Source: Brevibacillus sp. (lineage in GTDB: Bacteria; Bacillota; Bacilli; Brevibacillales; Brevibacillaceae). Taken from it: a DNA stretch of 5,123 bases. Numbering within the stretch: position 1 is the first letter of the stretch; every line of letters begins with the position of its first letter. Of this stretch, positions 1 through 5,123 are shown in pieces. The notes beneath the pieces are model-generated. The model was not told the origin of the DNA and did not search any database. It saw only the letters and a list, made by a program, of their open reading frames with translations. A program made the position numbers and the translations under genes. The stretch spans positions 1 through 5,123 of the forward strand of contig JARDZO010000340.1 of NCBI GenBank assembly GCA_029240815.1. The letters are read 5' to 3'.

Positions 1-24
1 TATTCCTATGTATGTATACAAACC

Positions 25-52
25 AAAAAACGAGGGAACCTTGCACCCTCGT
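25..52 (-). terminator. Intrinsic terminator of the ndoAI-ndoA unit
   Basis: On the minus strand a perfect 7-bp stem (ACGAGGG at 52-46, CCCTCGT at 36-30) encloses a 9-base loop and runs directly into a T-tract at 30-25. It begins 16 bases past the ndoA stop codon. GC-rich stem plus T-run is the classic Rho-independent form, so this very probably ends the toxin-antitoxin message. Confidence 0.92.
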
Positions 53-68
53 CCGTTCCTGATCCTAT

Positions 69-419
69 TCAAAATTCTATCAGTCCCACACTAATTTGCA
101 AAGCATCGTCAACTTTGCGCATCGTTTCTTCATCCAAATGCGTAATTTTGTCCGTAAGCCGTTGCTTATCGATTGTTCTGATTTGTTCAAGCAGAATCAC
201 CGAATCTCTGTCGAAACCATGCGTTTCCGCATCGATTTCCACATGCGTGGGAAGCTTCGCCTTCTGGATTTGAGCTGTAATCGCTGCAACAATCACGGTT
301 GGGCTAAAGCGGTTGCCGATATCATTTTGGATCACTAGAACAGGACGAACCCCTCCCTGCTCCGACCCTACAACCGGCGAAAGATCTGCGAAAAAAACAT
401 CACCACGTTTGACAATCAC
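69..419 (-). CDS. ndoA: Endoribonuclease toxin NdoA (EndoA/MazF family)
   Basis: Cytoplasmic sequence-specific mRNA interferase, the toxin of a type II toxin-antitoxin pair. The B. subtilis homologue (NdoA/EndoA, formerly YdcE) cleaves single-stranded RNA at UACAU and is neutralised by NdoAI. The product is 116 residues, the same length as the B. subtilis protein as I recall it, and nearly collinear with it. It opens with the PemK/MazF signature [14 protein letters not shown], followed by [16 protein letters not shown] (18-33). The two active-site residues known for the family, Arg25 and Thr48 (in AAITAQ), are both present, so the enzyme looks intact. The start is GTG (419-417), preceded by GGGGTG six bases upstream, inside the last codons of ndoAI. 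Only three bases separate the ndoAI stop from this start, implying translational coupling that ties toxin output to antitoxin synthesis. Confidence 0.97.
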   Translation of the reverse strand: MIVKRGDVFFADLSPVVGSEQGGVRPVLVIQNDIGNRFSPTVIVAAITAQIQKAKLPTHVEIDAETHGFDRDSVILLEQIRTIDKQRLTDKITHLDEETMRKVDDALQISVGLIEF

Positions 420-422
420 TGC

Positions 423-704
423 TTACACCCCGCTTACTAAGCGATCAAGCGTACCGTCCGCTTCTTCCTCCGCTTGAAAAGCTTCAGATGCCATGCTGAG
501 ATTTATTTTCGCCATCTCCATATACCCACGCTGCATGGATTCGCGTAGACTGCGCTTTTTACGTTCAATTAAATACAGCTTCATTGCCTGGCGAATAAAT
601 TCGCTGCGATTGGAATTCTCCTTCTCGACAATACCGTCCACTTCTTGCAACAGATTGTCAGGCAAGCTAATCATGATCCTTTTCGTATTATGCGCATTGC
701 TCAC
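423..704 (-). CDS. ndoAI: Antitoxin NdoAI (EndoAI), ribbon-helix-helix protein
   Basis: Antitoxin partner of NdoA; it binds and inhibits the toxin and, like other ribbon-helix-helix (CopG/MetJ fold) antitoxins, may bind DNA. Residues 9-46 form the N-terminal ribbon and helices (RIMISLPDNLLQEVDG, then RSEFIRQAMKLYL). The C-terminal tail carries RGYMEMAKINL (59-69) and ends in ERLVSG-like DRLVSG, matching the B. subtilis antitoxin, where this region contacts the toxin. I chose the GTG at 704-702: it is preceded by GGGGGTG with seven bases spacing and gives 93 residues, the length I recall for the B. subtilis protein. A longer reading from a TTG at 737-735 lacks a ribosome binding site and adds 11 residues with no counterpart in the family. 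It is the first gene of the pair, with ndoA three bases downstream. Confidence 0.95.
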   Translation of the reverse strand: MSNAHNTKRIMISLPDNLLQEVDGIVEKENSNRSEFIRQAMKLYLIERKKRSLRESMQRGYMEMAKINLSMASEAFQAEEEADGTLDRLVSGV

Positions 705-723
705 ACTCTCGCACCCCCAGAAA
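705..723 (-). promoter_or_regulatory. Ribosome binding site deciding the ndoAI start
   Basis: Reading on the minus strand, GGGGGTG (718-712) lies seven bases before the GTG at 704. It differs from the ideal GGAGGTG by one base. This favours the 93-residue form over the longer TTG-started reading frame. Confidence 0.75.
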
Positions 724-777
724 CGATACAAAGACAATATTACCAGTATGTCTTTCCAAAAACCAATTTATACAATA

Positions 778-799
778 GATATATGCATTCAGTATATCA
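778..799 (-). promoter_or_regulatory. Putative extended -10 promoter and inverted repeat upstream of ndoAI
   Basis: On the minus strand TG-A-TATACT (799-791) fits an extended -10 element, with TATACT at 796-791; no good -35 is seen at the expected distance (ATCCAA). Transcription would begin near 784, about 80 bases before ndoAI. The -10 lies within an inverted repeat, GATATA (798-793) and TATATC (783-778) with a 9-base centre, which could be an operator. The promoter is plausible; the operator role is inference, since the arms are short and the region AT-rich. Confidence 0.5.
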
Positions 800-910
800 A
801 ATATGTTACACACTTGGATATAAGATTCCTACTTACATAGTATTCGATAGCCTATTCGGAAAATCCTCTCCATCTAGCACAAAAATAAATGGTAAATTAA
901 TCTGTTATTT

Positions 911-2101
911 TTAGTAGCGATGCCGCATGAGAGGATTAATTGCATCTATACGTTTGCCGTCACGCACATACACACGCGCAACACGATGTGAAATCATACA
1001 AATAATTTCATAGTTAACAGTACCTAACTGACGAGCTACATCTTCAGCCGTAATGCGCTCTCCGTCTTGCTCCCCGATCACCACAACCTCGTCCAGAGAC
1101 TGAACATCCGGTACATCCGATACATTGATCATACATTGATCCATACAGATTTTACCGACGATCGGCACTCTTTTGCCCCGAACAAGAACCTCAGCTTTAC
1201 CCGAAAGCATCCGAGAATACCCATCCGCATACCCAATAGGCAGTGTCCCAATTTGTTCGTGGCCCTTGGTGTGATAAATCGTGCCATAGCTAACTCCAGA
1301 GCCTGGAGGCAGCGTTTTAAGATGAACAATCCCTGTTTTGAGACTTAGTACCGGCTTTAACTCGATTTTCGCTTGATCTACATCCTCGGAAGGATACAAG
1401 CCATACATCGAAATCCCCAACCGTACCATTGAATACGTCAAACCTGGCAAATCTATGGCCGCTGCGCTATTGCCTGCATGTATATATGGAAACTTAACAC
1501 CTTTATCCGTAAAATAGCTCACAATTCGCTCAAAACGGCGATACTGCTCCATCGTATAGCTCTTATCTACTTCGTCTGCATTCGCGTAATGCGTGAATAA
1601 ACCCTCAACTTCCACATTCGGCAGCGTCAACGCTTCCTCAATAAATGGAATAGCATCCTCTTCCGTGTGCAAACCAAGCCGCCCCATGCCAGTATCCAGC
1701 TTGATATGGATCTTTAGCTTCTTTTGAAGCGCCCCATCTTTCACTTGCCCCTGAAAACAAAGCTTTTCGAGAACATCTCTACTATAGACAGCAATCGTCA
1801 CATCGAGTTCACGCGCTCTATCAACCCCTTCTGGAGGCGTATAGCCAAGTACCAGAATAGGTGCGGTGATCCCTGCATTCCTTAACTCCAACGCTTCATC
1901 AAAAAACGCCACACCCAAGTAATCCACACCCGCGTCGAGAGCCTCTTTGGATACTTCAACAGCCCCGTGTCCGTACGCATCAGCTTTAACGACTGCCATT
2001 TGTTTCATCCCTGCCGGCAGTACCTTCTGAAAACCTTCAATGTTGCTTCGCAGTGCATCTAACGAAATTTCTACCCACGTGGGACGATAAAAAGCATCCA
2101 C
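911..2101 (-). CDS. alr: Alanine racemase
   Basis: PLP-dependent enzyme interconverting L- and D-alanine in the cytoplasm, supplying D-Ala for peptidoglycan (via the D-Ala-D-Ala ligase). At 396 residues it has the usual length. The N-terminal TIM barrel begins PTWVEISLDALRSN; the PLP lysine is Lys39 in the signature VVKADAYGHG. Further family landmarks are KLDTGMGRLG (134-143, with Arg141), HAGNSAAAI (208-216) and YSMVRLGISMYG (223-234). In the C-terminal beta domain lie the second catalytic base Tyr272 (VSYG), LPIGYADGYSR (287-296) and GKICMDQCMINVSD (316-329, containing the C-M-D substrate-site motif). All key residues are present. The start is GTG (2101-2099), with AGGTG seven bases upstream. 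Its position just before ndoAI-ndoA matches the B. subtilis order. It has its own promoter at 2166-2137. Confidence 0.97.
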   Translation of the reverse strand: MDAFYRPTWVEISLDALRSNIEGFQKVLPAGMKQMAVVKADAYGHGAVEVSKEALDAGVDYLGVAFFDEALELRNAGITAPILVLGYTPPEGVDRARELDVTIAVYSRDVLEKLCFQGQVKDGALQKKLKIHIKLDTGMGRLGLHTEEDAIPFIEEALTLPNVEVEGLFTHYANADEVDKSYTMEQYRRFERIVSYFTDKGVKFPYIHAGNSAAAIDLPGLTYSMVRLGISMYGLYPSEDVDQAKIELKPVLSLKTGIVHLKTLPPGSGVSYGTIYHTKGHEQIGTLPIGYADGYSRMLSGKAEVLVRGKRVPIVGKICMDQCMINVSDVPDVQSLDEVVVIGEQDGERITAEDVARQLGTVNYEIICMISHRVARVYVRDGKRIDAINPLMRHRY

Positions 2102-2136
2102 CAGTGCTCACCTCTTTTATCCATTGCAGTAAACCT

Positions 2137-2166
2137 ATGTTAATCCTAATCACGAAAAACTGTCAA
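2137..2166 (-). promoter_or_regulatory. Predicted sigma-A promoter of alr
   Basis: On the minus strand a perfect -35 TTGACA (2166-2161) and a -10 TAACAT (2142-2137, four of six consensus bases) are separated by 18 bases. Transcription would begin near 2130, giving a leader of about 30 bases that contains the alr ribosome binding site AGGTG (2113-2109). It starts only 17 bases past the stop codon of the SEC-C gene, indicating alr is not simply a downstream gene of that unit. Confidence 0.7.
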
Positions 2167-2182
2167 CCTTACTTTTACAGGC

Positions 2183-3547
2183 CTACAAACAACATTTTTT
2201 ATATTTCTTCCCGCTCCCGCATGGGCAAGGATCATTGCGTCCGATTTTACTTTTACCAGAAACAGCCTTTAGATCATTCGTAGAATGGATGTCACGAACT
2301 ACCTCCGGCTTCAACTTAGGTTGAACATTTTCATTAGCAAAATAGCGGAAAACGCGCATACCCGAATCTTTTACCGTCATGATAAGTGGCGTTCTTTGAA
2401 AAGCATACTTGATTTCAGACTCCGGCAAATACTGCGCACTGACCAGATCAAAACGTATCAATACTGATACAACCGAATGAAGAAAAACATCTGCACTCGT
2501 GTCAAGCAGCTTCCCAGATTGCCTATTCTTCTTCCATTCTTTTTGCACATCATGCTCGTGACCAACAGGCCAACTTGCTAGCACACTCGCAATCGGTTCT
2601 CTTAAGACCTGGATCGCTTCAGGATAACCGCCTTCGTTGGATTCCTGCAAATTTCCCCATTCGACCTTATTCCAAAGCGCATCTAATAGAACGACTGCCT
2701 GTTCCTTATCGGATAATGCAAGAAATTTTACGGCCTGATTCGTAACTTCACACTGCTGCTTGCGCTCTACTATCAACCCTAATGCTTCCGCTGCATAGAA
2801 AAAGAACTGAAACAAGGGTTCTTGATCCTGGTTCAATGTCGGTTTGCGAAAAAGATTCCATTGCAGCTTCTCGTCGAGCTCTTTCCAAAACTTCCGTGGC
2901 AAATGCTGTCTGGCCGGGGTCACTTTGATGCTCTTAGAATCCTGCAGGAAAGCCAAGAACTCCCTGAAATCTGCAACAATTTGAGGCACCGCCGTTTTGT
3001 TATCAATCCATTGCTCAAGCAGATTGTTATCAACCACAATAGGATTCAGCTTTACAGATGCAGATTTAGGCTTTTGCTGAGCCAAGTAAACGTCGATATC
3101 ATTGGAGTAAAACCACTTTTTCATGGCCTTATCACTTTTCGCATTCGTATATTGATCAAACCGGTCAGCAAAAAACTCCTTATAATTGCACACTGCTAAT
3201 ACTTCAGTACCCTGCTGAGCCAAAATCTTGCCTGATTGCAGAAGATATTGCGTCCACTTTATGATCGCCGGAAGATAAATATCGATATCAGACTTCGAAC
3301 TATTCAGCATCTTGCTAATATAGAAATAACCCAGAAAATCAACAATCGTTTCGCCCTGCAGCTGTTCATAATCCAACTCGTAGCGAACAAAATACGCCGT
3401 CGTCACAAATCGTATGCTATAAACATATTTTCCTACTGTCTCTGCTTTTAATTTGCCTTCCTCCGTAAGATACTTACCGAACAAGACAATTTCATTTTCC
3501 CAGTATTGTTGTCGATCTTCCATTGTTAATTCACCAGTTGTTTTCAT
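2183..3547 (-). CDS. SEC-C zinc-motif protein of unknown function
   Basis: I do not recognise a named family for the whole protein (454 residues). The C-terminus is a clear SEC-C motif, GRNDPCPCGSGKKYKKCC (436-453), with C-x-C-x8-C-C at Cys441, Cys443, Cys452 and Cys453. It is the zinc-binding tail also found at the end of SecA, where it contacts SecB and ribosomes; in stand-alone proteins its role is usually unknown. Residues about 15-108 are helical and resemble the SAM-like core-binding domain of tyrosine recombinases in pattern (FGKYLTEEG, TVGKYVYSI, then a YLPAIIKWTQYLLQSGK helix), but no catalytic R-H-R-Y domain follows. The middle (about 205-300) includes FFYAAEALGLI and a T-x(5)-FLALSDKEQ stretch suggestive of a winged helix. 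No signal peptide or membrane segment, so probably cytoplasmic. Start chosen: ATG at 3547, with GGAG seven bases upstream; the TTG one codon earlier is too close to that site. Confidence 0.85.
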   Translation of the reverse strand: MKTTGELTMEDRQQYWENEIVLFGKYLTEEGKLKAETVGKYVYSIRFVTTAYFVRYELDYEQLQGETIVDFLGYFYISKMLNSSKSDIDIYLPAIIKWTQYLLQSGKILAQQGTEVLAVCNYKEFFADRFDQYTNAKSDKAMKKWFYSNDIDVYLAQQKPKSASVKLNPIVVDNNLLEQWIDNKTAVPQIVADFREFLAFLQDSKSIKVTPARQHLPRKFWKELDEKLQWNLFRKPTLNQDQEPLFQFFFYAAEALGLIVERKQQCEVTNQAVKFLALSDKEQAVVLLDALWNKVEWGNLQESNEGGYPEAIQVLREPIASVLASWPVGHEHDVQKEWKKNRQSGKLLDTSADVFLHSVVSVLIRFDLVSAQYLPESEIKYAFQRTPLIMTVKDSGMRVFRYFANENVQPKLKPEVVRDIHSTNDLKAVSGKSKIGRNDPCPCGSGKKYKKCCL

Positions 3548-3582
3548 CAAGACACTCCATTATCTATTTACTCCAAAGTTGC

Positions 3583-3591
3583 ATTATACCA
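3583..3591 (-). promoter_or_regulatory. Extended -10 promoter of the SEC-C gene
   Basis: On the minus strand TG-G-TATAAT (3591-3583) is a perfect extended -10 element. The -35 position falls in a C-run and has no match, as is tolerated with extended -10 promoters. Its first base is the last T of the upstream terminator's T-tract. Transcription would begin near 3576, about 30 bases before the ATG at 3547, with GGAG (3558-3555) between. Confidence 0.7.
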
Positions 3592-3615
3592 AAAAAACTC
3601 CCTTTGGGGGGAGTT
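3591..3615 (-). terminator. Intrinsic terminator between ydcC and the SEC-C gene
   Basis: On the minus strand AACTCCC (3615-3609) pairs with GGGAGTT (3602-3596) around a 6-base loop CCCAAA, followed by a run of T through 3591. This is a standard Rho-independent terminator that should end transcription coming from ydcC. Confidence 0.9.
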
Positions 3616-3642
3616 GGTTAAATTTTCTTGTTCAAGAATTGA

Positions 3643-3694
3643 CTAAAAAAAGGAAAGACACCTGCTCAAATCGCACAGATCTTCCCTTTTTTAG
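3643..3694 (-). terminator. A/T-rich imperfect hairpin after ydcC, possible first terminator
   Basis: Arms CTAAAAAAGGGAAGA (3694-3680) and TCTTTCCTTTTTTTAG (3658-3643) on the minus strand pair almost fully, with one extra base in the right arm, around a 21-base centre that can itself pair weakly. The right arm ends in a seven-T run. It starts 26 bases past the ydcC stop. It may act as a terminator ahead of the stronger one at 3615-3591, or as a 3' end stabiliser; the inverted repeat is clear, the role is inferred. Confidence 0.55.
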
Positions 3695-3720
3695 CTTAAA
3701 TTGGCGCTAAATATTCATTC

Positions 3721-4908
3721 TTATTTCCCTGACTGCCCCTCAGTCGCCATAGCGACTTTGATCATTTCATTCGTAGGCAAATCGCCAGTCGACAATCTGA
3801 ACTCTACGCCGTCATTCGTCCAAGTGAGCGTCTTCTTCTCATCCCCCGTGAGCACGCCGATCGTGAATCCAAGATCGACAATCGTACCCGGCTGCAAGGA
3901 CACAGATTTCGCCTGTGGTCTCACCTCGATGAGACTGAAGTTGTACTTCCCTTTGTATCTCAAAAGGACCGCTGCATCCTCACCAAGCTTCATATCCGTG
4001 ATATCCTGCTTCACCACATCTTTTGGCAGGTAGGACGGCTCGATGATACCGATACTCTGCGCTTTGCTTGCCGCGGCAGTCGATTTCGTCGCGTCTGTGC
4101 CGGTTTTAGTTGCTGTCGCCTTTTGCCCATTTTGAGCTTGGCCTGCCGTTTGATCGGATTGTCCGCCTGTGGCTGACAGATTCTTATCTGTTACAGACTT
4201 ACCACCCGTTGCTGGGTGATCGGCATCTGTCACGCTAACGTCAGCCATTGTAGGGAGTGTCTGCAAATTCCAGCTGGTCATATTGCGCTCCATTTGGAAA
4301 TAGTCCTTGTCGAACTTAGCATCGAATTCAAAACTCGTGAAATTCACCTGAACCAACACATTCTTATTCACATCCGACACCTGAACCTGCTGAGGCGCAA
4401 GTGTCTTCTTATTCAGCCAAATTTTCTGGCGTGACAGCTGCTCATTTTGATAATTGGCTGCAACATCGAACACATACGCATCATTATCCGTCGTAAATTG
4501 GCGATCCTTATCGGCAACTATGCTCTTCGCAAGAGATTGGAACAAGTACACCTGCCCCTGATTCTCCGGCCAATCGCTTTGGAAGCGGAAGCTCTTCTTG
4601 AGATGCGGCGTAAGTACGAACACACCCTCCTCATTACGCAGTACGATCTGCGTCACGTCCTTCCCCGCATTCGTAAGCGAAATACGATAGAAATGATCCG
4701 GCGAGTAAGCCACCTCCACCTGATACTCCTGCGGCTGCTGCCCTGTGTTCAAAATCATGCTTCCTGAAGCCTGATAGCTGCCCGACTTGCTGATCACATG
4801 ATCCAAATCCTTTACAATAGATCCTGCATCCTTTTTGCCCATCCCGCATCCCGCGAGAACCAATGCTAAGCACATCACCACTGCTACTACCCATGTGACC
4901 CGGCGCAT
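3721..4908 (-). CDS. ydcC: YdcC-like sporulation-associated lipoprotein
   Basis: Predicted membrane-anchored lipoprotein facing the outside of the membrane. It matches B. subtilis YdcC in position (just upstream of alr) and type; there ydcC is a sporulation gene under the mother-cell factor sigma-E. The 395 residues begin with a lipoprotein signal (MRR, hydrophobic 6-19) and lipobox LAGC, with Cys21 as the lipidated residue. Residues about 27-210 resemble the LolA/LppX fold that binds lipids or lipoproteins (YQASGSMIL, YRISLTNAGKDVTQIVLRNEEGVFVLTP split by short gaps, then YVFDVAANY and KIWLNKKTLAPQQV). A low-complexity linker rich in T, A, Q, K and G spans about 222-285 and carries a 13-residue tandem repeat. 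The tail (288-390; YLPKDV, LTWTNDGVEFRLSTGDLP, MIKVAMA) looks like DUF4367. Start ATG at 4908 has GAGGGG eight bases upstream. The substrate is unknown. Confidence 0.85.
   Translation of the reverse strand: MRRVTWVVAVVMCLALVLAGCGMGKKDAGSIVKDLDHVISKSGSYQASGSMILNTGQQPQEYQVEVAYSPDHFYRISLTNAGKDVTQIVLRNEEGVFVLTPHLKKSFRFQSDWPENQGQVYLFQSLAKSIVADKDRQFTTDNDAYVFDVAANYQNEQLSRQKIWLNKKTLAPQQVQVSDVNKNVLVQVNFTSFEFDAKFDKDYFQMERNMTSWNLQTLPTMADVSVTDADHPATGGKSVTDKNLSATGGQSDQTAGQAQNGQKATATKTGTDATKSTAAASKAQSIGIIEPSYLPKDVVKQDITDMKLGEDAAVLLRYKGKYNFSLIEVRPQAKSVSLQPGTIVDLGFTIGVLTGDEKKTLTWTNDGVEFRLSTGDLPTNEMIKVAMATEGQSGK
4159..4236 (-). repeat. Two-copy 39-bp tandem repeat inside the ydcC linker
   Basis: Two adjacent 39-base units (4236-4198 and 4197-4159) encode residues 225-237 (SVTDADHPATGGK) and 238-250 (SVTDKNLSATGGQ), identical at 8 of 13 positions. 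The units are diverged at DNA level, so this is an old in-frame duplication in a flexible linker, not a recent slippage product. Confidence 0.75.
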
Positions 4909-4916
4909 TCGATCAT

Positions 4917-4962
4917 CCCCTCACTCATGATTAACATCAACATAGTACATGCATATGAGGGG
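4917..4962 (-). promoter_or_regulatory. Inverted repeat covering the ydcC ribosome binding site
   Basis: On the minus strand CCCCTCA (4962-4956) is perfectly complementary to TGAGGGG (4923-4917), and a further CATG/CATG pair (4951-4948 with 4929-4926) can extend the stem across a small internal loop. The second arm contains the GAGGGG ribosome binding site of ydcC, so a transcript starting upstream of 4962 could fold to hide it. No convincing promoter could be assigned within or before the repeat. The pairing is seen; a regulatory role is inferred. Confidence 0.5.
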
Positions 4963-5005
4963 ACTTGTTCGATTATGCAGCCAAGCTTATGGCTTGACCA
5001 TGAAA

Positions 5006-5123
5006 TTAAAAATTAATCTCCGCATCCTTCAATAAAGGGTGCCCCTCATCCTTCGCCGATAAAATCGGTGACGTCGTTGGCCACATGATTCCGATTGCTG
5101 GATCATCCCACCGTATCCCACGG
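5006..5123 (-). CDS. rfbC: dTDP-4-dehydrorhamnose 3,5-epimerase, C-terminal fragment (cut by window edge)
   Basis: The last 38 codons plus stop (TAA at 5008-5006) of an RmlC/RfbC protein, the epimerase acting on dTDP-4-keto-6-deoxyglucose in dTDP-L-rhamnose synthesis for cell-surface polysaccharides. The frame reads RGIRWDDPAIGIMWP, then TTSPILSAKDEGHPLL and finally KDAEINF. The RWDDPAIGIxWP and LSxKDxxxPxL signatures are typical of the end of this family (about 180 residues in full). The 5' part lies outside the window, so integrity, start and operon cannot be judged. Short reading frame, but the match to the family end is distinctive. The gene ends 97 bases before ydcC, in the same direction, with no good terminator between. 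Confidence 0.9.
   Translation of the reverse strand, partial: RGIRWDDPAIGIMWPTTSPILSAKDEGHPLLKDAEINF

Larger units (their letters stand above)
705..910. other. alr-ndoAI intergenic region
   Basis: This AT-rich spacer of about 200 bases holds the putative ndoAI promoter and inverted repeat at 778-799 and the ndoAI ribosome binding site. No GC-rich hairpin followed by a T-run is seen after the alr stop, so alr transcripts may continue into ndoAI. A short direct repeat CGAATA (minus strand, 859-840 area) is present but of no clear meaning. The plus-strand reading frames here show no ribosome binding site or recognisable product. Confidence 0.6.

Noticed and set aside
96..840. Plus-strand reading frames opposite ndoA, ndoAI and the upstream spacer
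   Set aside because: They mirror strongly supported minus-strand genes, have no ribosome binding site or recognisable domains, and their products look like composition-driven shadows.
2155..2182. Terminator after the SEC-C gene
   Set aside because: CTGT/ACAG before a five-T run is only a 4-bp stem with a long loop, and it overlaps the alr -35 box.
2183..3547. Calling the SEC-C protein a tyrosine recombinase
   Set aside because: Only the N-terminal helical pattern is reminiscent of one; there is no R-H-R-Y catalytic domain and the C-terminus is a zinc motif.
3616..3640. TTCTT/AAGAA hairpin on the plus strand
   Set aside because: A 5-bp A/T stem with a 4-base loop is expected by chance in this AT-rich spacer.
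2053..3710. Plus-strand frames of 60-125 codons opposite the SEC-C gene and its flanks
   Set aside because: They are antisense to an intact 454-residue frame or span terminators, and none resembles a known protein.
3701..4894. Frames on either strand within ydcC, including an 86-codon minus-strand frame at 4634-4894
   Set aside because: All overlap the well supported lipoprotein frame and lack family signatures.
4924..4975. Sigma-E or sigma-K promoter for ydcC
   Set aside because: TCATATG and CATGTACTA on the minus strand resemble parts of these promoters, but neither gives both boxes at the right spacing.
4980..5003. Terminator after rfbC
   Set aside because: AGCCA/TGGCT forms only a 5-bp stem and no T-run follows it on the minus strand.

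Overview
The window looks like chromosomal DNA of a low-to-moderate GC Firmicute, most likely a Bacillales member of the Paenibacillus type. The reasons are the near-textbook Bacillus EndoA (NdoA) toxin and its antitoxin, GGAG/GGGGTG ribosome binding sites, frequent GTG starts, and the ydcC-alr-ndoAI-ndoA gene order known from Bacillus subtilis. The genus is an inference; no 16S or other marker is present. All supported genes lie on the minus strand, so the window reads functionally from right to left.

Layout in transcription order: (1) 5123-5006, the last 38 codons of rfbC/rmlC, a dTDP-4-dehydrorhamnose 3,5-epimerase. (2) 5005-4909, a spacer with an inverted repeat that would sequester the ribosome binding site of the next gene. 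(3) 4908-3721, a ydcC-like sporulation-associated lipoprotein with a LolA-like domain, a repeat-bearing low-complexity linker and a DUF4367-like tail. (4) 3720-3548, a spacer with an A/T-rich hairpin, a strong intrinsic terminator, and an extended -10 promoter sharing a base with the end of the terminator T-tract. (5) 3547-2183, a 454-residue protein of unknown function ending in a SEC-C zinc motif. (6) 2182-2102, a spacer with a good TTGACA promoter. (7) 2101-911, alanine racemase. (8) 910-705, a spacer with a putative extended -10 promoter inside an inverted repeat. (9) 704-423, antitoxin NdoAI, then (10) 419-69, toxin NdoA/MazF, closed by (11) a strong terminator at 52-25.

The genes fall into at least three transcription units: ydcC, closed by a terminator; the SEC-C gene with its own promoter; and alr with ndoAI-ndoA. 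I see no terminator between alr and ndoAI, so alr messages may read through into the toxin-antitoxin pair, which also seems to have its own promoter. The toxin-antitoxin pair is tightly coupled, with a 3-base gap. Alr supplies D-alanine for peptidoglycan. YdcC belongs to a family tied to sporulation in B. subtilis. The least understood element is the SEC-C protein lying between ydcC and alr. No CRISPR array, tRNA, rRNA, insertion sequence or defence system was found. This is mostly a conserved core region with a few points worth checking.
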